From Macrostomum hystrix (taxonomy: Eukaryota; Platyhelminthes; Macrostomidae), in NCBI GenBank assembly GCA_950097015.1, contig CATNEN010000002.1, positions 2,108,001 to 2,172,000 of the forward strand: a stretch of 64,000 nt of DNA, read 5' to 3'. Shown here piece by piece: positions 13,386 to 25,989 of this stretch. Below the pieces are notes generated by a model. It saw only the letters and a list, made by a program, of their open reading frames with translations. It had not been told where the DNA came from and ran no database searches. The position numbers were made by a program, and so were the translations under genes. Within the stretch, counting starts at the first letter, position 1; each line of letters starts with the position of its first letter.

Positions 13386-14765
13386 AGGGTAATGTATCAT
13401 CAACCAAACAAGAATGTGTATTTTTTTAACTTCAAACCTAAGCTACAGATTTTCTATTTAAGATATGATGATAAATCAAAAGCTAAGTTATAGAAAACAG
13501 TTACATCATTCAAAAAAGTATCTGCTTTTGCTATTTTATCAAATAGGAAAAAGTTATTCCTGCTTTTTATCTAAAACCGAACAATGATTTTTATGTATCT
13601 TCAAACCAAACAGAGAATTTGATGTTTGGTTTTACAATTTGAGTGAGTGGTTTAATCTTATTTTAAGGAGTGAACTATCATGAATTATGTAATTTGAAAG
13701 CATTTTTCATGCTCTATAGATAACTACATTTATGGTCATTTAATTGGCAATCAACCATATACAATCTTTGTCTAAAGTACATACTGAAAAAATGTTGTTA
13801 AAAGTATGCTTTTGCAATAAAAAATTCTACTGAAACATCAATATCTTTCTTTCCTCTTAATGCTTCATTGCACATCATGCCTCAGCTTGTAGATAATTTC
13901 TTCAACTTTCAAATGAGTTGTTCTGTGCAACACAATAGCTTGTTTCTGTCTTGCACAAGACCAAGTAAACCATAGTCAGGAAGGTGACCTTTTTCGTCGA
14001 AAATTCTGGCGTGCATAGGCATAGCCAAAGATATTCGGCATACATTCGGCGTACATTTGGTCTGCCTTGCAACAGTTGGCGTACATTCAGCATATGCCAT
14101 GTATGCCGCAAATATGTGGCATGATATGGGATATAAGGTTGGCATATGAGGCAGTGCTAATTCTCTATTATGTCTACCGTATATTATTATTCAAATCTCT
14201 GGCAAAATCTTTACGGTAATCTTTGGGTGTGTTCTAGTTGCTAAGAATGAGTTAAAATAAGTTAAAATGACATAAAATAGTTTAAAATGGTAATTTTAAC
14301 ATCTTCAGTTAAACAAATAAAAAAAGACTCAACTTGTTGGTATAGTACAACAACCAAACTTGTCGAATATTCAATGCAACGGAAGGTTTTTACTTTATTA
14401 TAATACACCATACATGGATACACGTCGTGATGTCGACAATGAAGCAGAATGAATGTCTGAATCTGCTAAATTGTATTAATTATTTCGTTTGTTCGTTCAT
14501 CGGTGTCCATTCAGTGTCCTAATAAGCTGATAAACAATTAACTAATCGGCGTGCATGGGTGCATTACGGTATATTCGGCGTGCATTACGGTATATTCGCG
14601 GCGTACATATGGTTACATTTGGCGTACATAGGTAGCCCTGCCCGAATTTCATTCCGGCATACACATGCCACCTTCCTGACTATGGCAAGGAAGAAGTCAA
14701 AATTCTTGTTTGGTTTTGAAGATACACTGTTCGGTTGATGATACATTACCCTACCCTCATATGAT
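13386..14765. mobile_element. Nested inverted repeats, possible composite MITE
   Basis: The outer pair has GGGTAATGTATCATCAACC near 13390 and its inverse near 14735-14755. The inner pair has CCATAGTCAGGAAGGTG near 13970 and its inverse near 14669-14685. Inside the inner pair are degenerate CGGCGTACAT/GGCATACAT units. No coding capacity and no clear target-site duplication. Confidence 0.45.
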
Positions 14766-14769
14766 GATT

Positions 14770-15520
14770 TTAACCAAAGCCCTTATAAGACTATCCTAGT
14801 GATCCTAGTCACTTTGTCATGTCAAATGATATTCTGCCAAAATATTTCTGCTTTTGACACTACATCATTGCATAAGTCAAGATTATATTTTAACATATAT
14901 TCTATTCAACTTAAGGCAGTCTCTTATATACTAGGCTATATGGTAGTTCTAAAGTTAAAGTTTAATATATTATGTATCACAAAACAAAAGGTTTTTTGTT
15001 TTTTTAGCATTTTAACATAGTTATAGTTTGATTTAACAAATGTTTCCTAGCTTAATATCATTAACAACAATATATATATTTTCAGTTATAAGTCTAGCCA
15101 CTTTTTATTTTCTGTACTAAAAGCTTTACTCGCAATTAGGTAAAATGTTGTTTTATTACCATATATAATATTTATCCATGTTTGGGTAATGTTTGCTTGC
15201 ATTTTAGCTAGGCTATTTACTTTATTTAGTAAAGTAATTACTCATTACCCAAACAGATAGGGATTCCCAGGTTAATAGGTCTTGTCATAAATGTATCTAG
15301 ATAATTTTAGTTTTTTTCTTGTTTTAAATGCAATATTGCACTTGAATTCTGAAATAAACTAGGTTAGATAAATATAGTTTATATATTCTATGTAACCTAG
15401 GGCTAGGCTTCTCTTTACATTTGTGCTAATATTTCAATATCAAGAAATTCAAGCTTTAAACACTTGGCCTGCTACAAACTCATATTTTTGTTTGCTAAAC
15501 TTAAAACGTTGATTCTGAAA
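14770..15520. other. AT-rich DNA upstream of PPP2R5
   Basis: Presumed promoter or leader intron of PPP2R5; no distinct element recognised apart from the acceptor at 15521-15526. Confidence 0.45.
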
Positions 15521-15526
15521 TTTCAG
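15521..15526 (+). promoter_or_regulatory. 3' splice acceptor in the 5' leader of PPP2R5
   Basis: A pyrimidine-containing tract ending TTTCAG lies 31 nt before the ATG at 15558. It marks a spliced leader, either a cis 5' UTR intron or a trans-splicing acceptor; sequence alone cannot distinguish these. Confidence 0.5.
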
Positions 15527-15557
15527 CTAGACATATTGCCAACCGGCCTCTGCTGAA

Positions 15558-18500
15558 ATGTCAGGAAAATCTCCCATAACCGCGGGCGCCAGCTCGCCAG
15601 CTTCCTCTGGCGACAAGCTGGACCCGTTCCGCAGTCGCAACGAGCTCAAGGCCAGCAAGAAGCCGAAACGATCTCACGGCTCGTCTCACTACCGGCCAAA
15701 GGCGCCAACTGAACTTACCCCGCTGCCGTCATTGAAGGATGCTGCCTCGGGTGATCAGATTGAACTGTTTGGCCAGAAACTGCAGCAGTGCTGCGTTGTG
15801 TTCGACTTCAGCGACCCGGTGTCCGATCTGAAGTCCAAGGAAGTCAAGCGGACCTGTCTGAATGAGCTGGTGGACTTCGTCACTGTGACGCGCGGTGTGC
15901 TGCAGGATGCCACTTATCCGGAGATCATTCGAATGGTAATCATATTTTTTTCTTCTAACCTGCAATCTATACTTTCCTATCCCCACCCACTCTTGCGATG
16001 TGCTCTCTTTTCAAACCCCACCCAGCCCTAGAATGTACCTGTACACTGTTTTCGTACCCCACAGCGCTGCAATGTACATTGTTTTCCTACCCCACAGCGC
16101 TGCAATGTACACTGTTTTTCTACCCCACAGCGCTGCAATGTACATTGTTTTCCTACCCCACAGCGCTGCAATGTACATTGTTTTCCTACCCCACAGCGCT
16201 GCAGTGTACACTGTTTTTCTACCCCACAGCGCTGCACTGTACATTGTTTTCCTACCCCACAGCGCTGCAATGTACATTGTTTTCCTACCCCACAGCGCTG
16301 CAGTGTACACTGTTTTTCTACCCCACAGCGCTGCACTGTACATTGTTTTCCTACCCCACAGCGCTGCAATGTACATTGTTTTCCTACCCCACAGCGCTGC
16401 AGTGTACACTGTTTTCCTACCCCACAGCGCTGCAGTGTACACTGTTTTTCTACCCCACAGCGCTGCACTGTACATTGTTTTCCTACCCCACAGCGCTGCA
16501 ATGTACACTGTTTTTCTACCCCAGAAAGTCCTGGAATATACAGTTTTCCTTCCCCTCATCAGCCGTCTAATTTTCATACCCGATAATTTGATTTCCACAG
16601 ATTGCCTGCAACATATTCCGCACCCTGCCACCGTCTGACAATGCTGATTTCGATCCGGACGAAGACGATCCAACGCTGGAAGCCTCGTGGCCGCATCTGC
16701 AGGTGGGCAATGCGACTTATCCAGGGATTTTAATCGTGTTTTATCTTGAGATGAAATTTATTAAATGATCCTTTGACCTAAATTTTAGTTTATCTACGAG
16801 TTCTTTCTGCGAGTGCTGGAGTCGCCAGACTTTCAGCCCTCCGTGGCCAAGAAGTATATCGACCAGAGATTTGTGCTGCAGGTGAGTTAGTCTGCTTTAA
16901 TTCAGTTGTCTGGTCGTTTTGCTTGATTTGCTTACTGTCTACTGACTGGCAATTGTGGGTAATTGCTGGCATATTTGGGCGGTAGATATGGGTAATGGGT
17001 GGTAAAAGTGTACAATGCCTGCCAGATATTGGTCATAGCTGGCAGACTTTGGTAGTGAATTGTAGATGTGGTTAATGGCTGGCAGGTGTGGGTAATGAAT
17101 GGGCAGGTGTATGTAATGAGGGGCAAGTATGGGTACTGACTGGCAGGTGTGGGTAATGACTGGGATGTGTGGTTAATAACAGGAAGGTGTGGGTAAAGAC
17201 AGGCAAGTATGGGTAATGACTGGCAGGTGTGGGTAAAGACAGGCAGGTATGGGTAATGACTGGCAGGTGTGGGTAATGAAACGGCCAGGTGTATGTAAGG
17301 AGGGGCAAGTATGGGTACTGACTGGCAGGTATGGGTAATGACAGGCAGGTATGGGTAATAACGGCAGGTGTGGGTAATGACAGGCAGGTGTTGGTAATGA
17401 CTGTATGGTATGGGTAATGACTGTAAGGTGTGGGTAAAGACAGGCAGGTATGGGTACTGGCTGGCAGATATGTAATGACAGGCACAAGATCCCGCATTTT
17501 CTCACCCATCAGCTGCTAGAACTGTTTGACAGCGAAGATCCCAGAGAGCGTGACTTCCTGAAGACGGTGCTGCATCGAATCTACGGCAAGTTCCTTGGCC
17601 TTCGAGCGTTCATTCGCAAACAGATTAACAATATCTTTCTGCGCTTCATCTACCAGACTGAGCAGTTCAACGGCGTCGGAGAACTGTTGGAGATTCTGGG
17701 CAGCATCATCAACGGGTTCGCTCTGCCACTGAAGGCTGAGCACAAACAGTTCCTGGTCAAGGTGCTGCTGCCATTGCACAAGGCCAAGTCGCTTGGAATG
17801 TTCCACGCTCAGCTGGCCTATTGCGTTGTTCAATTCCTAGAGAAGGACGCCACCCTAACAGAGCAGGTGGTCCTTGGACTGCTCAAATTCTGGCCTAGAA
17901 CTGTCAGCTCAAAGGAGGTGATGTATCTGGGCGAGATTGAGGAGATTCTCGACGTTATCGAGCCCGGCCAGTTTGAAAAGATTATGAGGCCTCTGTTTCG
18001 TCAGGTAGCGAGATCCGTTGGCAGCTCTCATTTTCAGGTGAGATGTTTTTACTACTATGGAAATAGTTTCTATACGTAGCAAATCAGCTCTAGATTGACT
18101 GGGTCAGCTGTAGATTGACTGGGTCAGCTGAAAATTGACTGTCTCAGCTGTAGATTGACTGGGTCAGCTCTAGATTGACTGGGTCAGCTGTAAATTGACT
18201 GGGTCAGCTGTAGATTGACTGGGTCAGCTGTAGATTGACTGGGTCAGCTCTAGATTGACTGTGTCAGCTCTAGATTGACTGGGTCAGCTCTAGATTGACT
18301 GGGTCAGCTCTAGATTGACTGGGTCAGCTCTAGATTGACTGGGTCAGCTGTAGATTGACTGGGTCAGCTCTAGATTGACTGGGTTAGCTCTAGATTGACT
18401 GGGTCAGCTGTAGATTGACTGGGTCAGCTGTAAATTGACTGTCTCAGCTGTAGATTGACTGGGTCAGCTCTAGATTGACTGGGTCAGCTGTAAATTGACT

Positions 18501-20357
18501 GGGTCAGCTGTAGATTGACTGGGTCAGCTGTAGATTGACTGGGTCAGCTCTAGATTGACTGTGTCAGCTCTAGATTGACTGGGTCAGCTCTAGATTGACT
18601 GGGTCAGCTCTAGATTGACTGGGTCAGCTCTAGATTGACTGGGTCAGCTCTAGATTGACTGGGTCAGCTCTAGATTGACTGGGTCAGCTCTAGATTGACT
18701 GGGTCAGCTGTAGATTGACTGGGTCAGCTCTAGATTGACTGTGTCAGCTCTAGATTGACTGGGTCAGCTCTAGATTGACTGGGTCAGCTCTAGATTGACT
18801 GGGTCAGCTGTAAATTGACTGGGTCAGCTGTAGATTGACTGTGTCAGCTCTAGATTGACTGTGTCAGCTCTAGATTGACTGTGTCAGCTCTAGATTGACT
18901 GGGTCAGCTCTAGATTGACTGGGTCAGCTCTAGATTGACTGGGTCAGCTCTAGATTGACTGGGTCAGCTGTAGATTGACTGGGTCAGCTCTAGATTGACT
19001 GTGTCAGCTCTAGATTGACTGGGTCAGCTCTAGATTGACTGGGTCAGCTGTAAATTGACTGGGTCAGCTGTAGATTGACTGTGTCAGCTCTAGATTGACT
19101 GTGTCAGCTCTAGATTGACTGTCAGCTCTAGATTGACTGTGTCAGCTCTAGATTGACTGTGTCAGCTCTAGATTGACTGGGTCAGAATTAGTAGGCCAGA
19201 TAGTATAGTCAGCTCAAATGTAATTATATAACTCTGTGCCTATCGAATTGTTCAGGTTGCTGAGAGAGCCCTGTACTACTGGAACAATGAGTACATCGCC
19301 TCCTTGGTTGAGGAGCACAATGAGGTGCTAATGCCGATCCTATTTCCGGCCTTCTATAGAATCTCTCGGGAGCACTGGAACCAGACAATTGTGGCGCTGG
19401 TCTACAATGTGCTCAAGACTTTTATGGAGATGAACACTAAACTGTTTGACGACCTGACCAACGCGTACAAAAATGAGCGACAAAAGTAAGATTTGCTGCG
19501 TTATTTGCACCTTGATATATTTATATTGCTTTCTTCAAATCTCTGCTCTGGTCTCGTCGATTCGTGTGTGAGTGTCGGTAGCTTCCCATTGTTTATTTCC
19601 TTTATTGCATTTTCTACTCATTTCTCACATTTTCGTTTCGATCTTCTTTTTCTAGATTTCTCCTATTTATTCCCCTAATTTTTCCGTTCGATTTATCCCA
19701 TATCTTACCCTCGATTTCTCCCCTTTATTCCCTTGGATTTCTTCCCTTTCTTTCCTTGGATTTCTCCCCTTTATTCCCTTGGATTTCTCCCCTTTATTTC
19801 CTTGGATTTCTCCCCTTTATTCCCTGGATTTCTCCCCTTTATTCCCTTGGATTTCTTCCCTTTCTTTCCTTGGATTTCTCCCCTTTATTCCCTTGGATTT
19901 CTCCCCTTTATTCCCTTGGATTTCTTCCCTTTCTTTCCTTGGATTTCTCCCCTTTATTCCCTTGGATTTCTCCCCTTTATTCCCTTGGATTTCTCCCCTT
20001 TATTCCCTTGGATTTCTCCCCTTTATTCGCTTGTATTTCTCCCCTTTCTTCCGTTGATTTCTCCCCTTTCTTCCCTTGGATTTCTCCCCTTTCTTCCGTT
20101 GATTTCTCCCCTTACTTTCATTGGCTTTCTCCCCTTTCTTCCCTTGGATTTCTCCCCTATCTTCCACAATTTTTTCCCATCCCTTGTTTGCCCCTATCTT
20201 TCCCCTTATATCTGGCCAATCATCCAATTGCCTTAAGCCTAAATCTTCCGAAATCCCATTGATTTGCACAAATTTCCTCACCATTTTCAGGGAGCGGAAG
20301 CGAGAAAAGGATCGCGACGATCTGCTTCGCAAATTTGACGACATTCGCGTCAAATAA
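15558..20357 (+). CDS. PPP2R5: PP2A regulatory subunit B56 (PPP2R5 family), 6 coding exons, 464 aa
   Basis: Exons: 15558-15935, 16601-16702, 16789-16881, 17513-18037, 19256-19485 and 20291-20357. All junctions are GT..AG and the frame closes at 465 codons including stop. Diagnostic B56 strings include [94 protein letters not shown] and [17 protein letters not shown]. The C-terminal tail is basic and acidic ([13 protein letters not shown]). B56 proteins are HEAT-like superhelices that bring the PP2A catalytic core to LxxIxE-motif partners, acting in mitosis, Wnt signalling and apoptosis. The short N-terminal extension ([20 protein letters not shown]) and the tail resemble the gamma/delta subgroup, but I would not fix the paralogue. 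A good acceptor (TTTCAG at 15521-15526) lies 31 nt before the ATG, so the leader is spliced. Introns 1, 3, 4 and 5 hold four different minisatellites; the 86-bp intron 2 has none. Confidence 0.97.
15985..16545. repeat. Minisatellite filling PPP2R5 intron 1, 33-bp unit, about 15 copies
   Basis: The core is TTTTCCTACCCCACAGCGCT followed by GCAATGTACATTG. Each unit contains a pyrimidine tract plus CACAG, a good 3' splice-site consensus. The 11-codon period keeps frames open on both strands. Confidence 0.96.
16930..17480. repeat. Minisatellite filling PPP2R5 intron 3, about 20-bp unit
   Basis: The core is GGCAGGTGTGGGTAATGACT with variants GGCAAGTATGGGTACTGACT; about 26 degenerate copies, up to about 30 bp before the exon 4 acceptor. 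Units include GGCAGGTGTG, a weak 5' splice-site-like string. Confidence 0.93.
18078..19188. repeat. Minisatellite filling PPP2R5 intron 4, 20-bp unit, about 55 copies
   Basis: The unit is TAGATTGACTGGGTCAGCTC, with G/C at the last base, G/T in GGGT/GTGT and TAG/TAA variants in patterned blocks. Blocks of several units recur, indicating unequal exchange. The array starts about 40 bp after the donor. Confidence 0.97.
19640..20165. repeat. Minisatellite filling PPP2R5 intron 5, 23-bp unit
   Basis: The core is GGATTTCTCCCCTTTATTCC followed by CTT; about 21 copies on a pyrimidine-rich strand. The array ends about 130 bp before the exon 6 acceptor. Confidence 0.95.
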
Positions 20358-20888
20358 CCCGGCGACTGGCCGCTCCTGAGTTCTAATTTGCTTATAGAAT
20401 CATCTAAGAGAGACACGTGGCGATCAAATTCGGAAGATTAGCAAAAAGGAATTAATCCATAAACTCTCGCGCTGTTTGGCTAGAGATGCTTGCTCGGACT
20501 CTGGTAGTCCTAATAGGTGTTTTTGTTCTAATAAGTTCCTATTGCTTGTGAATGGTTTGCTGGCAAAATCTGTATTGCAGTGTTAATTGTTAGAATATTT
20601 TCAAGTTAATATTCGCTACACTCTACTCGGAGTGAGTAGTTAACTAGTAGTGGTGGTTAGTAGTGGTGAGTAGTTAACTAAAGAAAATTTATTCCAAGTT
20701 TCAAAAAAGACTTCAGCCAGCAAATATCAAAGAAGCAGAATTATTGGTTTGTTATTAAAAAAGCCAGTTCGAGATAAACAAATGTTTTTTAATCACCTGT
20801 AATTATTGTTTTTGTGATAAATTCATTAACTGATTCTGTTGTTCCAATATAGAAATATTGTTATTGCTTCGACTGTAAGTTGCTAAAA

Positions 20889-20894
20889 AATAAA
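20889..20894 (+). terminator. Candidate AATAAA polyadenylation signal for PPP2R5
   Basis: AATAAA occurs about 530 nt after the PPP2R5 stop, followed by T-rich sequence. It is the first clear match on the plus strand downstream of the stop that I noticed. Confidence 0.4.
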
Positions 20895-20899
20895 TTCTT

Positions 20900-21755
20900 C
20901 AATTTTCTGCATCTAGAGATTTCGAGTTTTCCTATACATATCGGCCAGTAGGTTCAGCTTTATTAAAGGCTACAAAATTGAAATCTTTAAATCCTAGGTT
21001 AGTGACCCAATTCTGCTTGCACTATTATTTCACCTCTCTCATGGCCTTACGCATACTTGACGAAATAATATACTTCTCAAAAGCCTTTGTAATGTAACAG
21101 AGTCTCTTAAGAAACATAACTTAAATATGACAGACCGCAAGTACTCATGTTATGCTCGTGCTATTTCGCTTCCTTAACAATACTACCTACTCTTCTGGCT
21201 TTAATTAGTAGTATCGTTAGGTTGTGGTCTATTTTTATTTTAATCAATCACATTTAACAACATTCTATGCCGTTCTGATGCTGTTTAATTTACTTTATAA
21301 AAAGCAACAAAATTTCCCATTTAAACTTTCCAAACACCAGAACCAGATAAGTAACTCGCCGTTTCCTTTATACTTTTTTAGTAATTACTTACGCGCTTTA
21401 TTGTTGTTTTCACTGCTTTTCCGATTTTCTGTGTACACAAAAATTAATCTATGCTACTATGGTAATAAAAGTAGTATATAATAGCTCAGTACGCCCGGAA
21501 ATAATATAACTTCGATGCCCTCAGAACAGGTGAATTATTTATTTATTCTCCATCGCTTTAGGCGCGCATATATTTTAGAAAATCAATAATACCGTGTTGG
21601 TACATGTACCTGTAAAATATATATAACCGCGGCGTGCATATGTTTTTGTGACTTTTTGTTCTTTCTATAGAAAAAATCGAACAAAAACATCGACTTGTGA
21701 GTACGAGTACTAAATGGCTTTTAAGCTTTCCTATTTTGCATATCCGACGTACAAA
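20900..21755. other. Intergenic DNA beyond PPP2R5
   Basis: AT-rich unique sequence; the 85-codon ORF near 21224 shows no protein features I trust. Confidence 0.5.
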
Positions 21756-21759
21756 TTCT

Positions 21760-24700
21760 TGTCTAACAGGTATAAACTCCTGTCTAACAGGTATAAACTC
21801 CTGTCTAACAGGTAGACACTCCTGTCTAACAGGTAGATACTCCTGCCTAACAGGTAGACACTCCTGTCTAACAGATAGACACTCCTGCCTAACAGGTGGA
21901 CAATCCTTTCTAACAGGTGGACACTCCTGTCAAACAGGCAGACACTCCTGTCTAACAGGTAGACACTTCTGCCAAACAGGCAGACACTCCTGTCAAACAG
22001 GCAGACACTCCTGTCTAACAGGTAGACACTCCTGTCTAACAGGTAGATACTCCTGTCTAACAGGTAGACACTCCTGTCTAACAGGTAGACACTCCTGCCA
22101 AACAGGCAGACACTCCTGTCTAACAGGTGGACACTCCTGTCTAACAGGTGGACACTCCTGTCTAACAGGTAGACACTCCTGCCAAACAGGCAGACACTCC
22201 TGTCTAACAGGTAGACACTCCTGTCAAACAGGCAGACACTCTTGTCTAACAGGTAGACACTCCTGCCAAACAGGCGGACACTCCTGTCTAACAGGTGGAC
22301 ACTCCTGTCAAACAGGCAGACTCCTGTCTAACAGGTGGACAATCCTTTCTAACAGGTGGACACTCCTGTCAAACAGGTAGACACTCCTGTCTAACAGGTA
22401 GACACTCCTGTCAAACAGGTAGACACTCCTGCCAAACAGGCAGACACTCGTCTAACAGGTGGACACTTCTGCCAAACAGGCAGACACTCCTGTCTAACAG
22501 GTAGACACTCCTGTCTAACAGGTAGACACTCCTGCCAAACAGGCAGACTCCTGTCTAACAGGTGGACACTCCTGTCTAACAGGTGGACACTCCTGTCTAA
22601 CAGGTAGACACTCCTGCCAAACAGGCAGACACTCCTGTCTAACAGGTAGACACTCCTGCCAAACAGGCAGACACTCCTGTCTAACAGGTGGACACTCCTG
22701 TCAAACAGGCAGACTCCTGTCTAACAGGTGGACAATCCTTTCTAACAGGTGGACACTCCTGTCAAACAGGTAGACACTCCTGTCTAACAGGTAGACACTC
22801 CTGTCAAACAGGTAGACACTCCTGCCAAACAGGCAGACACTCTTGTCTAACAGGTAGACACTCCTGCCAAACAGGCAGACACTCCTGTCTAACAGGTGGA
22901 CACTCCTGTCAAACAGGCAGACTCCTGTCTAACAGGTGGACAATCCTTTCTAACAGGTGGACACTCCTGTCAAACAGGTAGACACTCCTGTCTAACAGGT
23001 AGACACTCCTGTCAAACAGGTAGACACTCCTGCCAAACAGGCAGACACTCGTCTAACAGGTGGACACTTCTGCCAAACAGGCAGACACTCCTGCCAAACA
23101 GGTGGACACTCCTGTCAAACAGGTAGACACTCCTGTCTAACAGGTAGACACTCCTGTCAAACAGGTAGACACTCCTGCCAAACAGGCAGACACTCGTCTA
23201 ACAGGTGGACACTTCTGCCAAACAGGCAGACACTCCTGTCTAACAGGCAGACACTCCTGTCTAACAGGTGGACAATCCTTTCTAACAGGTGGACACTCCT
23301 GTCAAACAGGTAGACACTCCTGTCTAACAGGTAGACACTCCTGTCAAACAGGCAGACACTCTTGTCTAACAGGTAGACACTCCTGCCAAACAGGCAGACA
23401 CTCCTGTCTAACAGGTGGACACTCCTGTCTAACAGGTGGACACTCCTGTCTAACAGGTAGACACTCCTGCCAAACAGGCAGACACTCCTGTCTAACAGGT
23501 AGACACTCCTGTCAAACAGGCAGACACTCTTGTCTAACAGGTAGACACTCCTGCCAAACAGGCGGACACTCCTGTCTAACAGGTGGACACTCCTGTCAAA
23601 CAGGCAGACTCCTGTCTAACAGGTGGACAATCCTTTCTAACAGGTGGACACTCCTGTCAAACAGGTAGACACTCCTGTCTAACAGGTAGACACTCCTGTC
23701 AAACAGGTAGACACTCCTGCCAAACAGGCAGACACTCGTCTAACAGGTGGACACTTCTGCCAAACAGGCAGACACTCCTGTCTAACAGGTAGACACTCCT
23801 GTCTAACAGGTAGACACTCCTGCCAAACAGGCAGACTCCTGTCTAACAGGTGGACACTCCTGTCTAACAGGTGGACACTCCTGTCTAACAGGTAGACACT
23901 CCTGCCAAACAGGCAGACACTCCTGTCTAACAGGTAGACACTCCTGCCAAACAGGCAGACACTCCTGTCTAACAGGTGGACACTCCTGTCAAACAGGCAG
24001 ACTCCTGTCTAACAGGTGGACAATCCTTTCTAACAGGTGGACACTCCTGTCAAACAGGTAGACACTCCTGTCTAACAGGTAGACACTCCTGTCAAACAGG
24101 TAGACACTCCTGCCAAACAGGCAGACACTCTTGTCTAACAGGTAGACACTCCTGCCAAACAGGCAGACACTCCTGTCTAACAGGTGGACACTCCTGTCAA
24201 ACAGGCAGACTCCTGTCTAACAGGTGGACAATCCTTTCTAACAGGTGGACACTCCTGTCAAACAGGTAGACACTCCTGTCTAACAGGTAGACACTCCTGT
24301 CAAACAGGTAGACACTCCTGCCAAACAGGCAGACACTCGTCTAACAGGTGGACACTTCTGCCAAACAGGCAGACACTCCTGCCAAACAGGTGGACACTCC
24401 TGTCAAACAGGTAGACACTCCTGTCTAACAGGTAGACACTCCTGTCAAACAGGTAGACACTCCTGCCGAACAGGCAGACACTCGTCTAACAGGTGGACAC
24501 TTCTGCCAAACAGGCAGACACTCCTGTCTAACAGGCAGACACTCCTGTCTAACAGGTGGACAATCCTTTCTAACAGGTGGACACTCCTGTCAAACAGGTA
24601 GACACTCCTGTCTAACAGGTAGACACTCCTGTCAAACAGGCAGACACTCTTGTCTAACAGGTAGACACTCCTGCCAAACAGGCAGACACTCCTGTCTAAC

Positions 24701-25615
24701 AGGTAGACACTCCTGTCAAACAGGCAGACACTCTTGTCTAACAGGTAGACACTCCTGCCAAACAGGCAGACACTCCTGTCTAACAGGTGGACACTCCTGT
24801 CAAACAGGCAGACTCCTGTCTAACAGGTGGACAATCCTTTCTAACAGGTGGACACTCCTGTCAAACAGGTAGACACTCCTGTCTAACAGGTGGACACTCC
24901 TGTCAAACAGGCAGACACTCCTGTCTAACAGGTATACACTTCTGCCAAACAGGCAGACACTCCTGTCAAACAGGCAGACACTCCTGTCTAACAGGTGGAC
25001 AATCCTTTCTAACAGGTAGACACTCCTGCCAAACAGGCAGACACTCGTCTAACAGGTGGACACTTCTGCCAAACAGGCAGACACTCCTGTCTAACAGGCA
25101 GACACTCCTGTCTAACAGGTGGACAATCCTTTCTAACAGGTGGACACTCCTGTCAAACAGGTAGACACTCCTGTCTAACAGGTAGACACTACTGTCTTAC
25201 TTGTATATACTCCTATCTAACAGGTAGACACTCCTGTCTAACAGGTGGACAATCCTTTCTAACAGGTGGACACTCCTGTCAAACAGGTAGACACTCCTGT
25301 CTAACAGGTAGACACTACTGTCTTACTTGTATATACTCCTGTCTAACAGGTAGACACTCCTGTCTAACAGGTGGACACTCCTGTCTAACAGGTGGACAAT
25401 CCTTTCTAACAGGTGGACACTCCTGTCTAACAGGTAGACACTACTGTCTTACAGGTAGACACTACTGTCTTACTTGTATATACTCCTGTCTAACAGGTAG
25501 ATGCTTCTGTCTAACAGGTAGATGCTTCTGTCTAACAGGTAGATGCTTCTGTCTAACAGGTAGATGCTTCTGTCTAACAGGTAGACACTTCCGTCTAACA
25601 GGTAGATACTTCTAT
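21760..25615. repeat. Large minisatellite, 21-bp unit, about 180 copies, with higher-order repeat
   Basis: The core is TCTAACAGGTAGACACTCCT plus G. Variants are CTAAC/CAAAC, GGTAG/GGTGG/GGCAG and 2-bp deletions (CAGACTCCTG, CACTCGTC). Blocks recur with a shift of exactly 1288 bp (22295, 22688 and 22896 match 23583, 23976 and 24184). Near the right end the unit drifts to GTAGATGCTTCTGTCTAACA. Confidence 0.97.
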
Positions 25616-25679
25616 GTTCACACTTCTGTCTGACAAACAACAACGAAATTTGGACATTACAATCTAACAATGCTCTCTA

Positions 25680-25985
25680 TTTCTGAAAAAGTTCTGTCAC
25701 AACTACTAATAAACATGAATGGGTTCGCCAGTTAATATTATCATTTTGAGTCACTCGTTAGACGCTGAACCAAAGTATTATTGTTGTTAAATCAATGTTA
25801 AAACAATTACAATACAGAAATTATAAGCCAAAAATTAGGCTTTTAACCATGAAACAGCTCAAATCCACTAGCAGTTGCTGACCATCTAAGCTCGTTTCAC
25901 AGTATTCACCCTTGACAAATTAAATTACATAAATTACGGTTGATACACACAACAGCATCATTACTAGGACACTTTCAAATAGTTC
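25680..25985. other. Short unique spacer between two arrays
   Basis: AT-rich, no ORF or repeat seen. Confidence 0.5.
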
Positions 25986-25989
25986 GGCG

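Noticed and set aside
21697-25164. Cys/Thr/Gly/Arg repeat frames as a secreted repeat protein or CRISPR array
   Set aside because: A contiguous 21-bp tandem array without unique spacers; frames break at 2-bp deletion variants. Eukaryotic context excludes CRISPR.
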